From Sthenelais limicola (taxonomy: Eukaryota > Annelida > Polychaeta > Phyllodocida > Sigalionidae): a stretch of 64,000 nucleotides of DNA. The stretch's first letter is position 1. Each line of letters opens with the position of its first letter. Made by a program: the position numbers and the translations under genes. Location of the stretch: positions 154,768,536 to 154,832,535 of the forward strand of contig OW804095.1 in assembly GCA_942159475.1 (NCBI GenBank), read 5' to 3'. This document shows, in pieces, positions 10,951-22,822 of this stretch. The notes below the pieces were generated by a model that was given only the letters and a program-made list of their open reading frames with translations, was not told the DNA's origin and did not search any database.

Positions 10951-11519
10951 CCCATAGCCTCCAGGGTAGCAGCCCACCTGGCAGGTGGCATGTCTCCAGT
11001 AGCACCACATCACACGCTAGCACACCTGAGCCTACTATAGATGCACGCACCATATCCCTGCACCACTTGGCTTCATTATTGATATAATGATTACCCGCCA
11101 CCGCCACCACCCGCCCAGTCACCGCCGCCAGTAAATAACTCAATAAATCAATACAACCTCCTCCAGCCCTGGTGTAAATATATCCTGCCACATTATATAT
11201 GTATTGACATGTGTACCAACACACTCCTACTAACCTTGGAGAAATAAATCATATTTTATCAAGAGTCGCTAATCAATGAAATTGCTACAATGAATTTTCA
11301 ATGAGGAGTTTTTAATTGAGTTGATTACTTCCTACCATCTTTTATTTTATTTTTGTTGTTTCATTATTAGGCAGACAATATAATCATGTGTGCCTTGAAT
11401 GAATTCCATCAGTGATTATCAAAGGGGATCATATTGTTCTTTGCTTAGTTTTTTGTTCATTGCTTCTTTTTTTCTTTTTTTAATTAATGTTGAATTGTAA
11501 GGTTAGGAGAACTAGTAGA
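10951..11519. other. Unique stretch with triplet-rich patches
   Basis: Contains a 'CCACCGCCACCACCCGCC' patch near 11100 and a T-rich run near 11465-11480. No gene or mobile element was recognised. Confidence 0.5.
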
Positions 11520-13844
11520 GAAAACCTGCCTAGTTGGTGATATAGCCCTGTACTATCAGTATACAGGAGGGAATGAAAACCTGCCTAGTTGGTGATATAG
11601 CCCTGTACTATCAGTATACAGGAGGGAATGAAAACCTGCCTAGTTGGTGATATAGCCCTGTACTATCAGTATACAGGAGGGAATGAAAACCTGCCTAGTT
11701 GGAGATATAGCCCTGTACTATCAGTATACAGGAGGGAATGAAAACCTGCCTAGTTGGTGATATAGCCCTGTACTATCAGTATACAGGAGGGAATGAAAAC
11801 CTGCCTAGTTGGTGATATAGCCCTGTACTATCAGTATACAGGAGGGAATGAAAACCTGCCTAGTTGGAGATATAGCCCTGTACTATCAGTATACAGGAGG
11901 GAATGAAAACCTGCCTAGTTGGAGATATAGCCCTGTACTATCAGTATACAGGAGGGAATGAAAACCTGCCTAGTTGGAGATATAGCCCTGTACTATCAGT
12001 ATACAGGAGGGAATGAAAACCTGCCTAGTTGGTGATATAGGCCTGTACTATCAGTATACAGGAGGGGAATGAAAACCTGCCTAGTTGGTGATATAGCCCT
12101 GTACTATCAGTATACAGGAGGGAATGAAAACCTGCCTAGTTGGTGATATAGCCCTGTACTATCAGTATACAGGAGGGAATGAAAACCTGCCTAGTTGGTG
12201 ATATAGCCCTGTACTATCAGTATACAGGAGGGAATGAAAACCTGCCTAGTTGGTGATATAGCCCTGTACTATCAGTATACAGGAGGGAATGAAAACCTGC
12301 CTAGTTGGTGATATAGCCCAGTACTATCAGTATACAGGAGGGAATGAAAACCTGCCTAGTTAGTGATATAGCCCTGTACTATCAGTATACAGGAGGGAAT
12401 GAAAACCTGCCTAGTTGGAGATATAGCCCTGTACTATCAGTATACAGGAGGGAATGAAAACCTGCCTAGTTGGTGATATAGCCCTGTACTATCAGTATAC
12501 AGGAGGGAAATGAAAACCTGCCTAGTTGGTGATATAGCCCTGTACTATCAGTATACCGGAGGGAATGAAAACCTGCCTAGTTGGAGATATAGCCCTGTAC
12601 TATCAGTATACAGGAGGGAATGAAAACCTGCCTAGTTGGTGATATAGCCCAGTACTATCAGTATACAGGAGGGAATGAAAACCTGCCTAGTTGGTGATAT
12701 AGCCCTGTACTATCAGTATACAGGAGGGGAATGAAAACCTGCCTAGTTGGTGATATAGACATGTACTATCAGTATACCGGAGGGAATGAAAACCTGCCTA
12801 GTTGGAGATATAGCCCTGTACTATCAGTATACAGGAGGGAATGAAAACCTGCCTAGTTGGAGATATAGCCCTGTACTATCAGTATACAGGAGGGAATGAA
12901 AACCTGCCTAGTTGGTGATATAGCCCTGTACTATCAGTATACCGGAGGGAATGAAAACCTGCCTAGTTGGTGATATAGCCCTGTACTATCAGTATACAGG
13001 AGGGAATGAAAACCTGCCTAGTTGGAGATATAGCCCTGTACTATCAGTATACAGGAGGGAATGAAAACCTGCCTAGTTGGTGATATAGCCCTGTACTATC
13101 AGTATACAGGAGGGAATGAAAACCTGCCTAGTTGGTGATATAGCCCTGTACTATCAGTATACAGGAGGGAATGAAAACCTGCCTAGTTGGAGATATAGCC
13201 CTGTACTATCAGTATACAGGAGGGAATGAAAACCTGCCTAGTTGGTGATATAGCCCAGTACTATCAGTATACAGGAGGGAATGAAAACCTGCCTAGTTGG
13301 TGATATAGCCCTGTACTATCAGTATACAGGAGGGAATGAAAACCTGCCTAGTTGGTGATATAGCCCTGTACTATCAGTATACCGGAGGGAATGAAAACCT
13401 GCCTAGTTGGAGATATAGCCCTGTACTATCAGTATACAGGAGGGAATGAAAACCTGCCTAGTTAGTGATATAGCCCTGTACTATCAGTATACAGGAGGGG
13501 AATGAAAACCTGCCTAGTTGGTGATATAGCCCTGTACTATCAGTATACCGGAGGGAATGAAAACCTGCCTAGTTGGAGATATAGCCCTGTACTATCAGTA
13601 TACAGGAGGGAATGAAAACCTGCCTAGTTGGAGATATAGCCCTGTACTATCAGTATACAGGAGGGAATGAAAACCTGCCTAGTTGGTGATATAGCCCTGT
13701 ACTATCAGTATACCGGAGGGAATGAAAACCTGCCTAGTTGGTGATATAGCCCTGTACTATCAGTATACAGGAGGGAATGAAAACCTGCCTAGTTGGTGAT
13801 ATAGCCCTGTACTATCAGTATACAGGAGGGAATGAAAACCTATC
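11520..13844. repeat. 55-bp minisatellite, about 42 copies
   Basis: The unit begins GAAAACCTGCCTAGTTGGTG and ends GTATACAGGAGGGAAT. It is extremely homogeneous. The main variants are TTGGTGA or TTGGAGA, ATACAGG or ATACCGG, and an occasional extra G. Each unit contains CCTGTA and TACAGG nine bases apart, a small hairpin. Stop codons close the frames, so there is no coding read-through here. Confidence 0.97.
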
Positions 13845-14329
13845 GACTATCATTTTTTTTTTTATTCCTTGGTAATAATCCACACAAAGGAACAATGAAT
13901 GATCGTCAATAAAAGTTTGTTGTATTTTGAATGTCCATGGCTTGATGTCATACAAAAATCCTGTCAATAAAGCACTAGTTCTACATCAGTGATGTGGAAC
14001 TCTTGGTTGTAGAATGCGCATGTACCAATAGCTAATATTTGAATGTGTTCAGTTGTTTCAGAAATACTGCCTCAGAACCATAGTTGAGACCTTTAAATGT
14101 GACCTTTAATGATTCTTTGGGCGTATTATTATAGACGATTGCAGGTGCAGTAAGGCACAGTCAGTATTGGCATCAGGGGCCTACTGTGTGGTGCAGGTCT
14201 ATAGATTGTAGAGGAGTGTGGGCGGATATAATATAGCTGTGTTTTATGTTCATAAACCTACCAATATAGGCTGACTTTGTTCTCTATATTCATAACATAG
14301 TTGACTAGGTTCTCTTTATATTTATCTGG
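13845..14329. other. Unique spacer between the 55-bp and 26-bp arrays
   Basis: Starts with a poly-T run (13850-13862). No gene was recognised. An AATAAA at about 13907 stands alone. Confidence 0.5.
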
Positions 14330-15320
14330 TTTAGTGTTACCTGACACAGGTGTGGTTTAGTGTTACCCAGCACAGGTGTGGTTTAGTGTTACCTGACACA
14401 GGTGTGGTTTAGTGTTACCTGACACAGGTGTGGTTTAGTGTTACCCAGCACAGGTGTGGTTTAGTGTTACCCGACACAGGTGTGGTTTAGTGTTACCTGA
14501 CACAGGTGTGGTTTAGTGTTACCCAGCACAGGTGTGGTTTAGTGCTACCAGACACAGGTGTGGTTTAGTGTTACCCAGCACAGGTGTGGTTTAGTGTTAC
14601 CCGACACAGGTGTGGTTTAGTGTTACCTGACACAGGTGTGGTTTAGTGTTACCCAGCACAGGTGTGGTTTAGTGTTACCTGACACAGGTGTGGTTTAGTG
14701 TTACCTGACACAGGTGTGGTTTAGTGTTACCCGACACAGGTGTGGTTTAGTGTTACCTGACACAGGTGTGGTTTAGTGTTACCTGACACAGGTGTGGTTT
14801 AGTGCTACCTGACACAGGTGTGGTTTAGTGCTACCAGACACAGGTGTGGTTTAGTGTTACCTGACACAGGTGTGGTTTAGTGTTAGCCAGCACAGGTGTG
14901 GTTTAGTGTTACCCAGCACAGGTGTGGTTTAGTGTTACCTGACACAGGTGTGGTTTAGTGTTACCTGACACAGGTGTGGTTTAGTGCTACCTGACACAGG
15001 TGTGGTTTAGTGCTACCAGACACAGGTGTGGTTTAGTGTTACCTGACACAGGTGTGGTTTAGTGTTAGCCAGCACAGGTGTGGTTTAGTGTTACCCAGCA
15101 CAGGTGTGGTTTAGTGTTACCTGACACAGGTGTGGTTTAGTGTTACCTGACACAGGTGGGGTTTTGTGTTACCTGACACAGGTGGGGTTTTGTGTTACTT
15201 GACACAGGTGTTATTTTGCATTAGTTAACACAGTTGTGGGTTTATATTAGCTAGCACAGGTGTGGGTTTATATTAGCTAGCACAGGTGTGGGTTTATATT
15301 AGCTATCACAGGTGTGGTTT
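14330..15320. repeat. 26-bp minisatellite, about 38 copies
   Basis: Unit TTTAGTGTTACCTGACACAG followed by GTGTGG. Variants include CCAGCACAG, CCGACACAG and CTACCAGACACAG. A block of roughly 180 bp containing the GCTACC and GTTAGCC variants appears twice (from about 14780 and about 14960), showing a higher-order duplication. The last units (from about 15170) decay to TTTATATTAGCTAGCACAG. Confidence 0.95.
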
Positions 15321-15855
15321 GATTTGTCTATTTGAGGGTTTTGTCCTCAGGTGAGCAACACCTCCCGCATCCCCTCTCCTGTTTCAACAACGACTGCCCG
15401 TGACCACTAAGGTTTCAATTATTCAGCATTGAAGTTGTTTAACATACAAACAGTATAGCATGCCTAAAGGTCACAGTTACTATGGTCTCCACCTGGTTCC
15501 TCACTATACACTATAAAACAAGAATTATGAAACAAACTCTTTTGGTGGCCAATGTTTCTATCATAGCATAAGAGAGTTTTTTTGAACAGGTGAAACTGAA
15601 TCTCTTGCACTCTGCATTGCCTCCACTTATCACTACTCAGGTTCCATACCTGACAACCCAGGTTCTCCAGGGAATGCTACCTGCTACCTTTTTCACTTGT
15701 TGGTTTATCTTTTTTGTAAATTTCATATTAAGACCTAATTTTTAGTATATTTAACGGTAATAAAAACAGACGCATTGTTGATCATGAATGTTGTCATGCG
15801 TTGCCTTAAAATAAGCTCCATAAAGCTCAACCTCACAAGTATATATTCATTACCT

Positions 15856-15893
<38 letters not shown>

Positions 15894-16430
15894 AAAAAAA
15901 TTTAGAAACAATAAAATAATTTAAGAACTATACAATCAAAAACTCAATATGGTCAGACGAGAATTTTATAGATTGAAACACTTGTATATATCGGAGATGT
16001 AATAACGAACTAACAAACAAAAAGCCATGTTCAATTACTTTATTATGCATTACATTAATTGATCATTGGATGTAAACCATTTTCAGTCATTGCCGAAAGT
16101 GCCATTGTTTCGATCCTTAAATTACACTGTAAATTTTGCAAACGAAGGACGGGAGACCTCCGCTTGCAGGAGAATCCCTTCTTATTGCAATCGCTGATTG
16201 AATAAATGTATCTTGATCTTAATCTTAATACAAAGCCATAATAAGAGAATACATTCCAGCACTAAAACATCGCTCCAACAACAAATACATGTCTTCACAT
16301 ATCTGACAAACAGTGTCATTTCACTTTAGGCCTTTAATCTAGGCTTTTAATGGAACAATATATGTTATTAATAAGTCTTCCCTGATATGATCTTCCCTTA
16401 AAATCAAGTGATATGCAACACAAGCTATAA
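15321..16430. other. Unique stretch with poly(A) run and a possible LINE 3' tail
   Basis: A pure A run at 15862-15891 could be a retroposon tail or simple slippage. Around 16130-16231, 'GATTGAATAAATGTATCTTG' is followed by ATCTTAATCTTAAT, an AATAAA-bearing 3' end with short tail repeats in the style of non-LTR elements on the plus strand. No coding remnant was found. Confidence 0.45.
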
Positions 16431-16456
16431 GTATTGGTATTGGTATTGGTATTGTA
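16431..16456. repeat. (TATTGG)n microsatellite
   Basis: Four or so copies of the hexamer TATTGG. Confidence 0.8.
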
Positions 16457-16484
16457 AGCCATAGGCTACAGCATTGGAAAACCG

Positions 16485-16533
16485 TATTACCCTCTGGGCG
16501 GTATTTACATATCATATTGCCCTCTGGCGGAAT
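16485..16533 (-). promoter_or_regulatory. Two CTCF-like motifs, 30 bp apart
   Basis: On the minus strand, ATACCGCCCAGAGGGTAAT and ATTCCGCCAGAGGGCAAT resemble the bilaterian CTCF core CCRCCAGRGGGCR. The second is the closer match. The match is visible; binding is inference. Confidence 0.3.
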
Positions 16534-16705
16534 TTTTGTTGAAAAAATAGGCCCATGTTCGCATCCTTATTTTCTGTATTAAAATAATTATTTTTGCGGA
16601 AAAAAGACTCGTAATACATCGTATGTAATGATATTATTATAATTATAATGATAAACAACTGTAAAATTCCAAATTTTTTGCATATTTAAATAGAAAAATA
16701 GTCCC

Positions 16706-16720
16706 GAAAATGAGGTGGAC
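16706..16720 (+). promoter_or_regulatory. ETS-type motif
   Basis: GACCGGAAGTG matches the ETS/GABP consensus ACCGGAAGTG exactly. It is a single site with no gene attached. Confidence 0.25.
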
Positions 16721-16828
16721 CGGAAGTGAAGCTAAGTGAGAGCGTAAACAAAACAAGTGGTGAGGAGAGTTTGTTGTCTGACATTTATTTCCATCGAATT
16801 TTCACTATTTTTTCACACAGAAACATTG

Positions 16829-17000
16829 GGAGAGGTATAATAAATGCAAAATAGACTTCTGGCTGTCTGAGAACTGGTTATCTCCCTTGGACTACCTAAT
16901 TTTGTTGGGTGCTACGCACCCTTACGAAATATGTACGCCCGCGGGAGATAATCAGCTCTCACACAGCCAGGAGTCAATTTTGTCTATATATTGCCTCGTT
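16829..17000. mobile_element. Long imperfect palindrome (foldback MITE or hairpin)
   Basis: The left arm 16853-16886 (GACTTCTGGCTGTCTGAGAA and onward) pairs with the right arm 16943-16975 (ending CACAGCCAGGAGTC). The exact centre, 16907-16921, is itself a hairpin GGGTGC-TAC-GCACCC. Weaker pairing extends outward to about 16829 and 17000. The single centre of symmetry at 16914 indicates a foldback element. A lone right-arm match, CACAGCCAGGAGTCAAT, occurs at about 43875, so the family is dispersed. Confidence 0.7.
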
Positions 17001-18092
17001 ATATCGAATTGAATTGAACAATAGCTTATTGGTCAGATCACTCTAGGTCCAAACCCTCAGATCAGATAAGAATGGTATGTCAGCCTACTTGGCTAATCGG
17101 TATCCCTGCCTAGAACCCGGCGTTTTAATGGGAAAATAATGACATTTTGCAGTCGTAATGGAATTATAATGGCACTTTGTGGTTTGAGGTTAGTATCCAG
17201 TTCTTGCAGCCATTACTATTATAACCGGACAGGTAAATTCCTGTATAAAAGTAAACCAGGAGTACACCTGGAAACCATTCTAATGATCTACCTAGACGGA
17301 TCATTAAATATGTAACACACAGTGTTTATTTACTCTACTACGCGAATGTGAGGATATGTAATATGTTATTCTCTCACCCACTTTAAGTGTCATTTATTAT
17401 TATTTTACTGATATATTTAATTTGTCTTAGCTTAGTAAAAAGGTTTTCATTCCACAACTCTTTAGGCCAAAGGTAACGACGGGGAGAGCTGGAGGTGATC
17501 TAGATGTCTGTTTACCCATTTATCGTGTAACTGTATTAATTGATGAATAAAGTAGTTCTTATCTTATCTTATCTTAACAACTGAACCACATGTGAAGTGT
17601 CTGCTATACTCCCACCCTAGTACTAAACGGATTAGAACCCTCTATGAGCCAGGAGCATGAGGGTGAATAACGCATATAGATCAGTCAAAATGCACCCTAC
17701 CCTCCCATTCTTGCTTAGAGAGGGTGCTAATCCTTTAGTAGACTGATCCATGAGAGAATATCAAACATTTTTTGTACAAAAGAGGGAGACAGAACAGCCA
17801 GACGTCCATGTCGGTGGGAAGCAGTCGCTCGCTGCTCCCTCTGTGATACTTTACCCCGGCGCAAAGCCTTTAAACAAAAAGTAGCCATGTGCATGTTTGC
17901 TAAATGTACATCAGTCAGACTAGCAAATTTATTTTTTGATATATTTTATTTATTCATGTCTGCCTAATGGCATATACGCCATTTTGCTTGGTCAGGATTT
18001 CTCTGAGTTGTGCTCTGTACCTCATACCTTTCTTGTTCACTAACAGTACAGTTGGATGGTTAATGTATAGCAGACATAATAGGAAACAACTT
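17001..18092. other. Mostly unique stretch with a partial dispersed repeat and a LINE-like 3' tail
   Basis: Bases 17040-17100 share CTCAGATCAGAT and GTATGTCAG words with the repeat at 22310 and 40905. Bases 17440-17576 end with 'GATGAATAAAGTAGTTC' and then TTATC pentamer repeats, a typical 3' end of a non-LTR retrotransposon or its SINE, plus strand. No coding remnant is visible. Confidence 0.45.
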
Positions 18093-18448
18093 CAAGGACC
18101 AAAAAAAAATAGGTGTGTTTCCGATTTATCTGGCTGAAAACTAGGTAGGGGGGTGGTAATTTTTTTTTTTTGTTATTTTTTTTTGTTTGGAAACCACCTC
18201 CCAGGAACTGAAAAAAATGTCTTTTTCATAACAATAGTTGTTTTGAACATGGGAAATGTGCTTTTTGACAGTTTCGGGTTAGGAAAACCCGTTTTCCTGC
18301 TTTTATAAGCTTTCTTTGTCAAAAAATCCAAAAAAAACTAATATATGATGGGGAAAAAATGAGGTATGGTAAAAATTTGTTTAGGTAGGGTAAGGTTTTT
18401 CTAGGTAGGGGGGATAAATCGGAAACACACCTATTTTTTTTGGCCTTG
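18093..18448 (+). mobile_element. MITE family C, copy 1 (complete)
   Basis: Terminal inverted repeats carry AAATAGGTGTGTTTCCGATT next to a short A run and GGCC. The length is about 356 bp. The interior has GTTTTCCTGCTTTTATAAG and CATAACAATAGTTGTTTTGA, both found inverted at 35169-35526. It is non-coding. Immediately outside the TIRs the flanks read CAAGG and CCTTG, so the inverted repeat may extend further. Confidence 0.85.
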
Positions 18449-18963
18449 TGCATCTTGTTCTATGTAATGAGTAGTGCGCACACGTTGTGGAAGTATACTA
18501 CACTTATCTTACATTGTGATTAGATTTATTGGTAAGAATATATATGTATGTATCAATTTTATTTCCATATAACAGTTACATTGACTTGGAAAATGGGGAG
18601 AAGCTACAACTTAGCCCTCTCTTTAACTCCTTCTGCGAAATATTCATTTCTCAGGTCTTCCAGGTATCCCTGAGTATGATAGACCTTCTTCAATAGTTCG
18701 TGTATCATTGTAATAAGATTTCAGATATTAAACGCCATGAAACGTACATTGTTGATTTAGACATACAATCTAGAAGAAGTTAATCTAGAGTTTTAAGAAA
18801 TCTGGAGAAAGATTTATAAAATAGAACCAGAATTCAACATTAAATGTTAAATGATCGGACATCAGAAACAGCCTCAAAATAAGTAGGCATGCTTTATATC
18901 AAATTTATACAAATATATATATAATATTTATATTTATATAATACTGTATCACTCTACTTTCAT
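18449..18963. other. Unique stretch, nothing recognised
   Basis: AT-rich sequence with a TATATA-rich patch near 18915-18945. No gene or repeat was identified. Confidence 0.5.
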
Positions 18964-19160
18964 TAAAGCTGCACTCTCAGCTAACGTCGGTCAAGATTTT
19001 CTACTTTTCGCTTCATTTTTTCCAACCCATGTGAAAGTCATTTGACTAAAATTTTGAAGAATTTGTCCTGTTGTTTTTTTTGCGACAGGGCTAAAACATT
19101 CGCATTTGTATTTGGAGGACCAAGCCAACGCCTTTTGTGTGAAGACTTCACTTATTATCG
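18964..19160 (+). repeat. Dispersed repeat G, copy 1
   Basis: Contains AAAGTCATTTGAC, TTTTGAAGAATTTGTC and CATTTGTATTTGGAGGA in this order. The same blocks occur at 36183-36510, where the repeat is interrupted by a SINE-like insertion. Boundaries are approximate; the class is unknown. Confidence 0.6.
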
Positions 19161-20049
19161 CTCACCGGCGACTTGAATTTAAATTCTTGTATTAATATAT
19201 AACAGTGGCAGAATATAGATATGTATACAGTGATATCATTCAAGCTAAATAACTGAAAACTTTATGACTAAATGTGTGAAAGTGTGTTCCATAACATTTA
19301 TTTTACGGAAAAACTGTGGCAGCATAGTGATATGCGCTGAGATGATGGTGAGATGAATTAGAGTGAACTTAATTATGAAAGTAATAATCATGTTTTGAAG
19401 AGTTACATAACATCATGCAGATGTTATAAAGAGATTACATGTATAGACATCCATTAACTCTATGTGGGCAACTATAGGATTCTCTGTATTTATTTTAATT
19501 CAGAGAGTGAGAATATATCTAAAATTGACATCACAAGGCATCAGTTAATATTTTATAATTCGTGCCAATAGGATAAGTCTTGAACTATAACTAAAATATA
19601 AACTCACTTTATTATTCATTGATAGCATAATATGTACTGCGGAAAGGTTAAATAAACTAAGTGTTGAGAGATGAAGTGATAGTGTAAATTTTAAAAATGT
19701 AATCATTTACACTTTCATCAGCTTTCCTCAACAACTCTTTTACATTTCTATTCATTTACAGATTTTCAACATCAGCCTTTATCAAAGCTCATGCAATATT
19801 GGATGTGGGTACTTAAGTCATGAAGGCAGATAAAACAGCTTTCAACAAGAAACTGCATCAAGAAAATATCTTAAAATTCTAGCGTTTGAAGTACGTCGGA
19901 CCACTCTCAGCCCTACCATGTACAGCACATACATGGCCACGGTACAGGGAAAATAGTGCCATTTGGCGGATGTGCTGCTTCTGAAAATAGATCACATTAG
20001 GAGTGAAGTCTTAGAAGCTTGTCAGAGGCTCAAGTATAAGGCTTCAAAT
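19161..20049. other. Unique AT-rich stretch, nothing recognised
   Basis: Stops in all frames and no repeat structure visible. Confidence 0.5.
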
Positions 20050-21431
20050 GTACCTATAGAGTCATGTATAGAGGGGTTGGTACTATATATGTACCTATAG
20101 AGTCATGTATAGAGGGGTTGGTACTATATATGTACCTATAGAGTCATGTATAGAGGGGTTGGTACTATATATGTACCTATAGAGTCATGTATAGAGGGGT
20201 TGGTACTATATATGTACCTATAGAGTCATGTATAGAGGGGTTGGTACTATATATGTACCTATAGAGTGATGCATAGAGGGGTTGGTACTATATATGTACC
20301 TATAGAGTGATGTATAGAGGGGTTGGTACTATATATGTACCTATAGAGTCATGTATAGAGGGGTTGTATATGTACCTATAGAGTCATGTATAGAGGGGTT
20401 GGTACTATATATGTACCTATAGAGTCATGCATAGAGGGGTTGGTACTATATATGTACCTATAGAGTCATGTATAGAGGGGTTGGTACTATATATGTACCT
20501 ATAGAGTGATGTATAGAGGGGTTGGTACTATATATGTACCTATAGAGTGATGTATAGAGGGGTTGGTACTATATATGTACCTATAGAGTCATGTATAGAG
20601 GGGTTGGTACTATATATGTACCTATAGAGTCATGTATAGAGGGGTTGGTACTATATATGTACCTATAGAGTCATACATAGAGGGGTTGGTACTATATATG
20701 TACCTATAGAGTCATGTATAGAGGGGTTGGTACTATATATGTACCTATAGAGTCATGTATAGAGGGGTTGGTACTATATATGTACCTATAGAGTCATGTA
20801 TAGAGGGGTTGGTACTATATATGTACCTATAGAGTCATGTATAGAGGGGTTGGTACTATATATGTACCTATAGAGTGATGTATAGAGGGGTTGGTATTAT
20901 ATATGTACATATAGAGTCATGTATAGAGGGGTTGGTACTATATATGTACCTATAGTCATGTATAGAGGGGTTGGTACTATATATGTACCTATAGAGTCAT
21001 GTATAGAGGGGTTGGTACTATATATGTACCTATAGAGTCATGTATAGAGGGGTTGGTACTATATATGTACCTATAGAGTCATGTATAGAGGGGTTGGTAC
21101 TATATATGTACCTATAGAGTCATGTATAGAGGGGTTGGTACTATATATGTACCTATAGAGTCATGTATAGAGGGGTTGGTACTATATATGTACCTATAGA
21201 GTGATGTATAGAGGGGTTGGTACTATATATGTACCTATAGAGTCATGTATAGAGGGGTTGGTACTATATATGTACCTATAGAGTCATGTATAGAGGGGTT
21301 GGTACTATATATGTACCTATAGAGTGATGTATAGAGGGGTTGGTACTATATATGTACCTATAGAGTGATGTATAGAGGGGTTGGTACTATATATGTACCT
21401 ATAGAGTCATGTATAGAGGGGTTGGTACTAT
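20050..21431. repeat. 41-bp minisatellite, about 34 copies
   Basis: The unit begins GTACCTATAGAGTCATGTAT and continues AGAGGGGTTGGTACTATATAT. Variants are AGTGATG for AGTCATG, occasional GCATAG, and one unit lacking the GGTACTATA part at about 20366. The junction between units is GGTAC-TATATAT-GTACC, a 5-bp hairpin. The last unit ends in GGTACTA, where a palindromic MITE begins. Confidence 0.97.
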
Positions 21432-21947
21432 TGGGTGATTAGATCATGAGGTTCTGTTGCCTGAAGTAATATCTCAACAAATGGTGTCTAATATAGCACT
21501 ATTACCCCAAGGTTTGGTCATTCGTTGTGGTCTGTGTGATCATAGAAACTCTTGGGCGGAGCCCTTGAGTGTCCATGACCACACAGACCACAACAAACCA
21601 CCAAACCAAGGTTAATGGTGCTTTTAGACGCGATTTGATCAGATCAACTTATTAATACCAGAATAGAGGATTTACCAACCTGTACAATTATTTATTTCAA
21701 TCAAATATGCCTTGTGAAACAGGTATTGAGTGCTCATACTTTGAACTGGAAGCTTACCTCAGGTACTTCCGTTGATACAAAGTTGTCTATAGGCAAGAAA
21801 AAAACCTCCCAGAATCTGATCAAATCGCGTCTGAAGCCATATGGAGGTTTGGTTGGGTTGCTTCGGCTTGGTCTAGGGGTCCAAATATTCTTCCTGGACC
21901 CATAGATCGACCTCAGGCAACATAACCTCATGATCTAATCACCCAAT
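21432..21947. mobile_element. Palindromic MITE abutting the 41-bp array
   Basis: Ends carry an inverted repeat TATTGGGTGATTAGATCATG (left) matched by CATGATCTAATCACCCAATA (right), giving TIRs of about 35 bp and TA at both borders. Bases 21476-21645 form a second long palindrome centred on GGGCGGAGCCC (21553-21563). A third copy of the arm (CTGATCAAATCGCGTC) lies at 21817-21832. Small frames on both strands here are by-products of the symmetry. The Tc1/mariner-like assignment is inferred from the TA borders only. Confidence 0.75.
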
Positions 21948-22309
21948 ATCAAAGCTTCTCTCTGTGTACCAACGATCCATGGAAAATACATGATGGAGGT
22001 GAAGGTGGAGGCTTGTGTTATGGAAACATACATGACACATGGATATATATATGGGAGCATCAATAAATAGTCCATGCCTAACATGCCATGTTTTCTATAG
22101 ATTTTAAACTAACATACAACGCCCATAATTCCATGCGAATCAAGAGTCAAGATGGCGGACATGCAAACCCCCTATTGCGTCTCATTACAGTTTGAGAATT
22201 AGCGGGCGACATGGCGGCACATGAGATGTGATCACAAGTCATTACGGACTTCACTCACACACACTTCAAAGTGAGGCAACATATCAAGCGCCCCCTCCCG
22301 CTCACCAAC
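21948..22309. other. Unique stretch with YY1-like words
   Basis: CAAGATGGCGGACATG at 22150-22165 fits the YY1 core AAGATGGCGGC well, and ACATGGCGGCACATG follows at about 22209. No gene was recognised around them. Confidence 0.35.
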
Positions 22310-22650
22310 GCCATATTTACAAGTATAATACTCGGTCTAGGCTCACAGCCTCTCAGATCAGATGATAATACTATGTCAGTGATTGGACGCCTACTGCGCT
22401 TATAGCTTAACTGGCCCTGGGGTATGTATGTATTTTTCTTATTTCGAGTACTATACAGATATAATTCTCCGGAAAAGGGATAAATATATATATTTGAGTA
22501 AGCGTCCTAATGAGATAACATTTGTATTTTGTAGTTTAGAGTGAGTGAGTTTCCCTCAGATTGGAGGGACTCTCTCAACTCTGGGCCTAGACTGGAGAGG
22601 CTTTTCCTCAGTTTGAGCAACGGTTTTCCCCATGCCCTGATTCTTGTTGC
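22310..22650 (+). repeat. Dispersed repeat H, copy 1
   Basis: The block 22352-22399 (CTCAGATCAGATGATAATAC, then GTCAGTGATTGGACGCC) matches, inverted, the sequence at 41101-41147 with only a few differences. The block 22545-22620 (CCCTCAGATTGGAGGGACTC, GGGCCTAGACTGGAGAG) matches, inverted, 40925-41045. The element class is unknown. Confidence 0.65.
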
Positions 22651-22822
22651 CCTAAGACTTGCCGATTTTTTAGGTGGGTGGAAAGTGATATTATAGTACA
22701 TTTTCAATGGGTTGTTCCCTTATATATTTCTAAATTTGAGATAGATTCGGCATTTATACTGGTCCTACTGTAATAGGGCAACCTTATTACCACTATATAA
22801 GATGTTGATGAGAATTATACTA

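Noticed and set aside
11520..13844. CRISPR-like array
   Set aside because: Units are contiguous 55-bp repeats with no unique spacers; the genome is eukaryotic.
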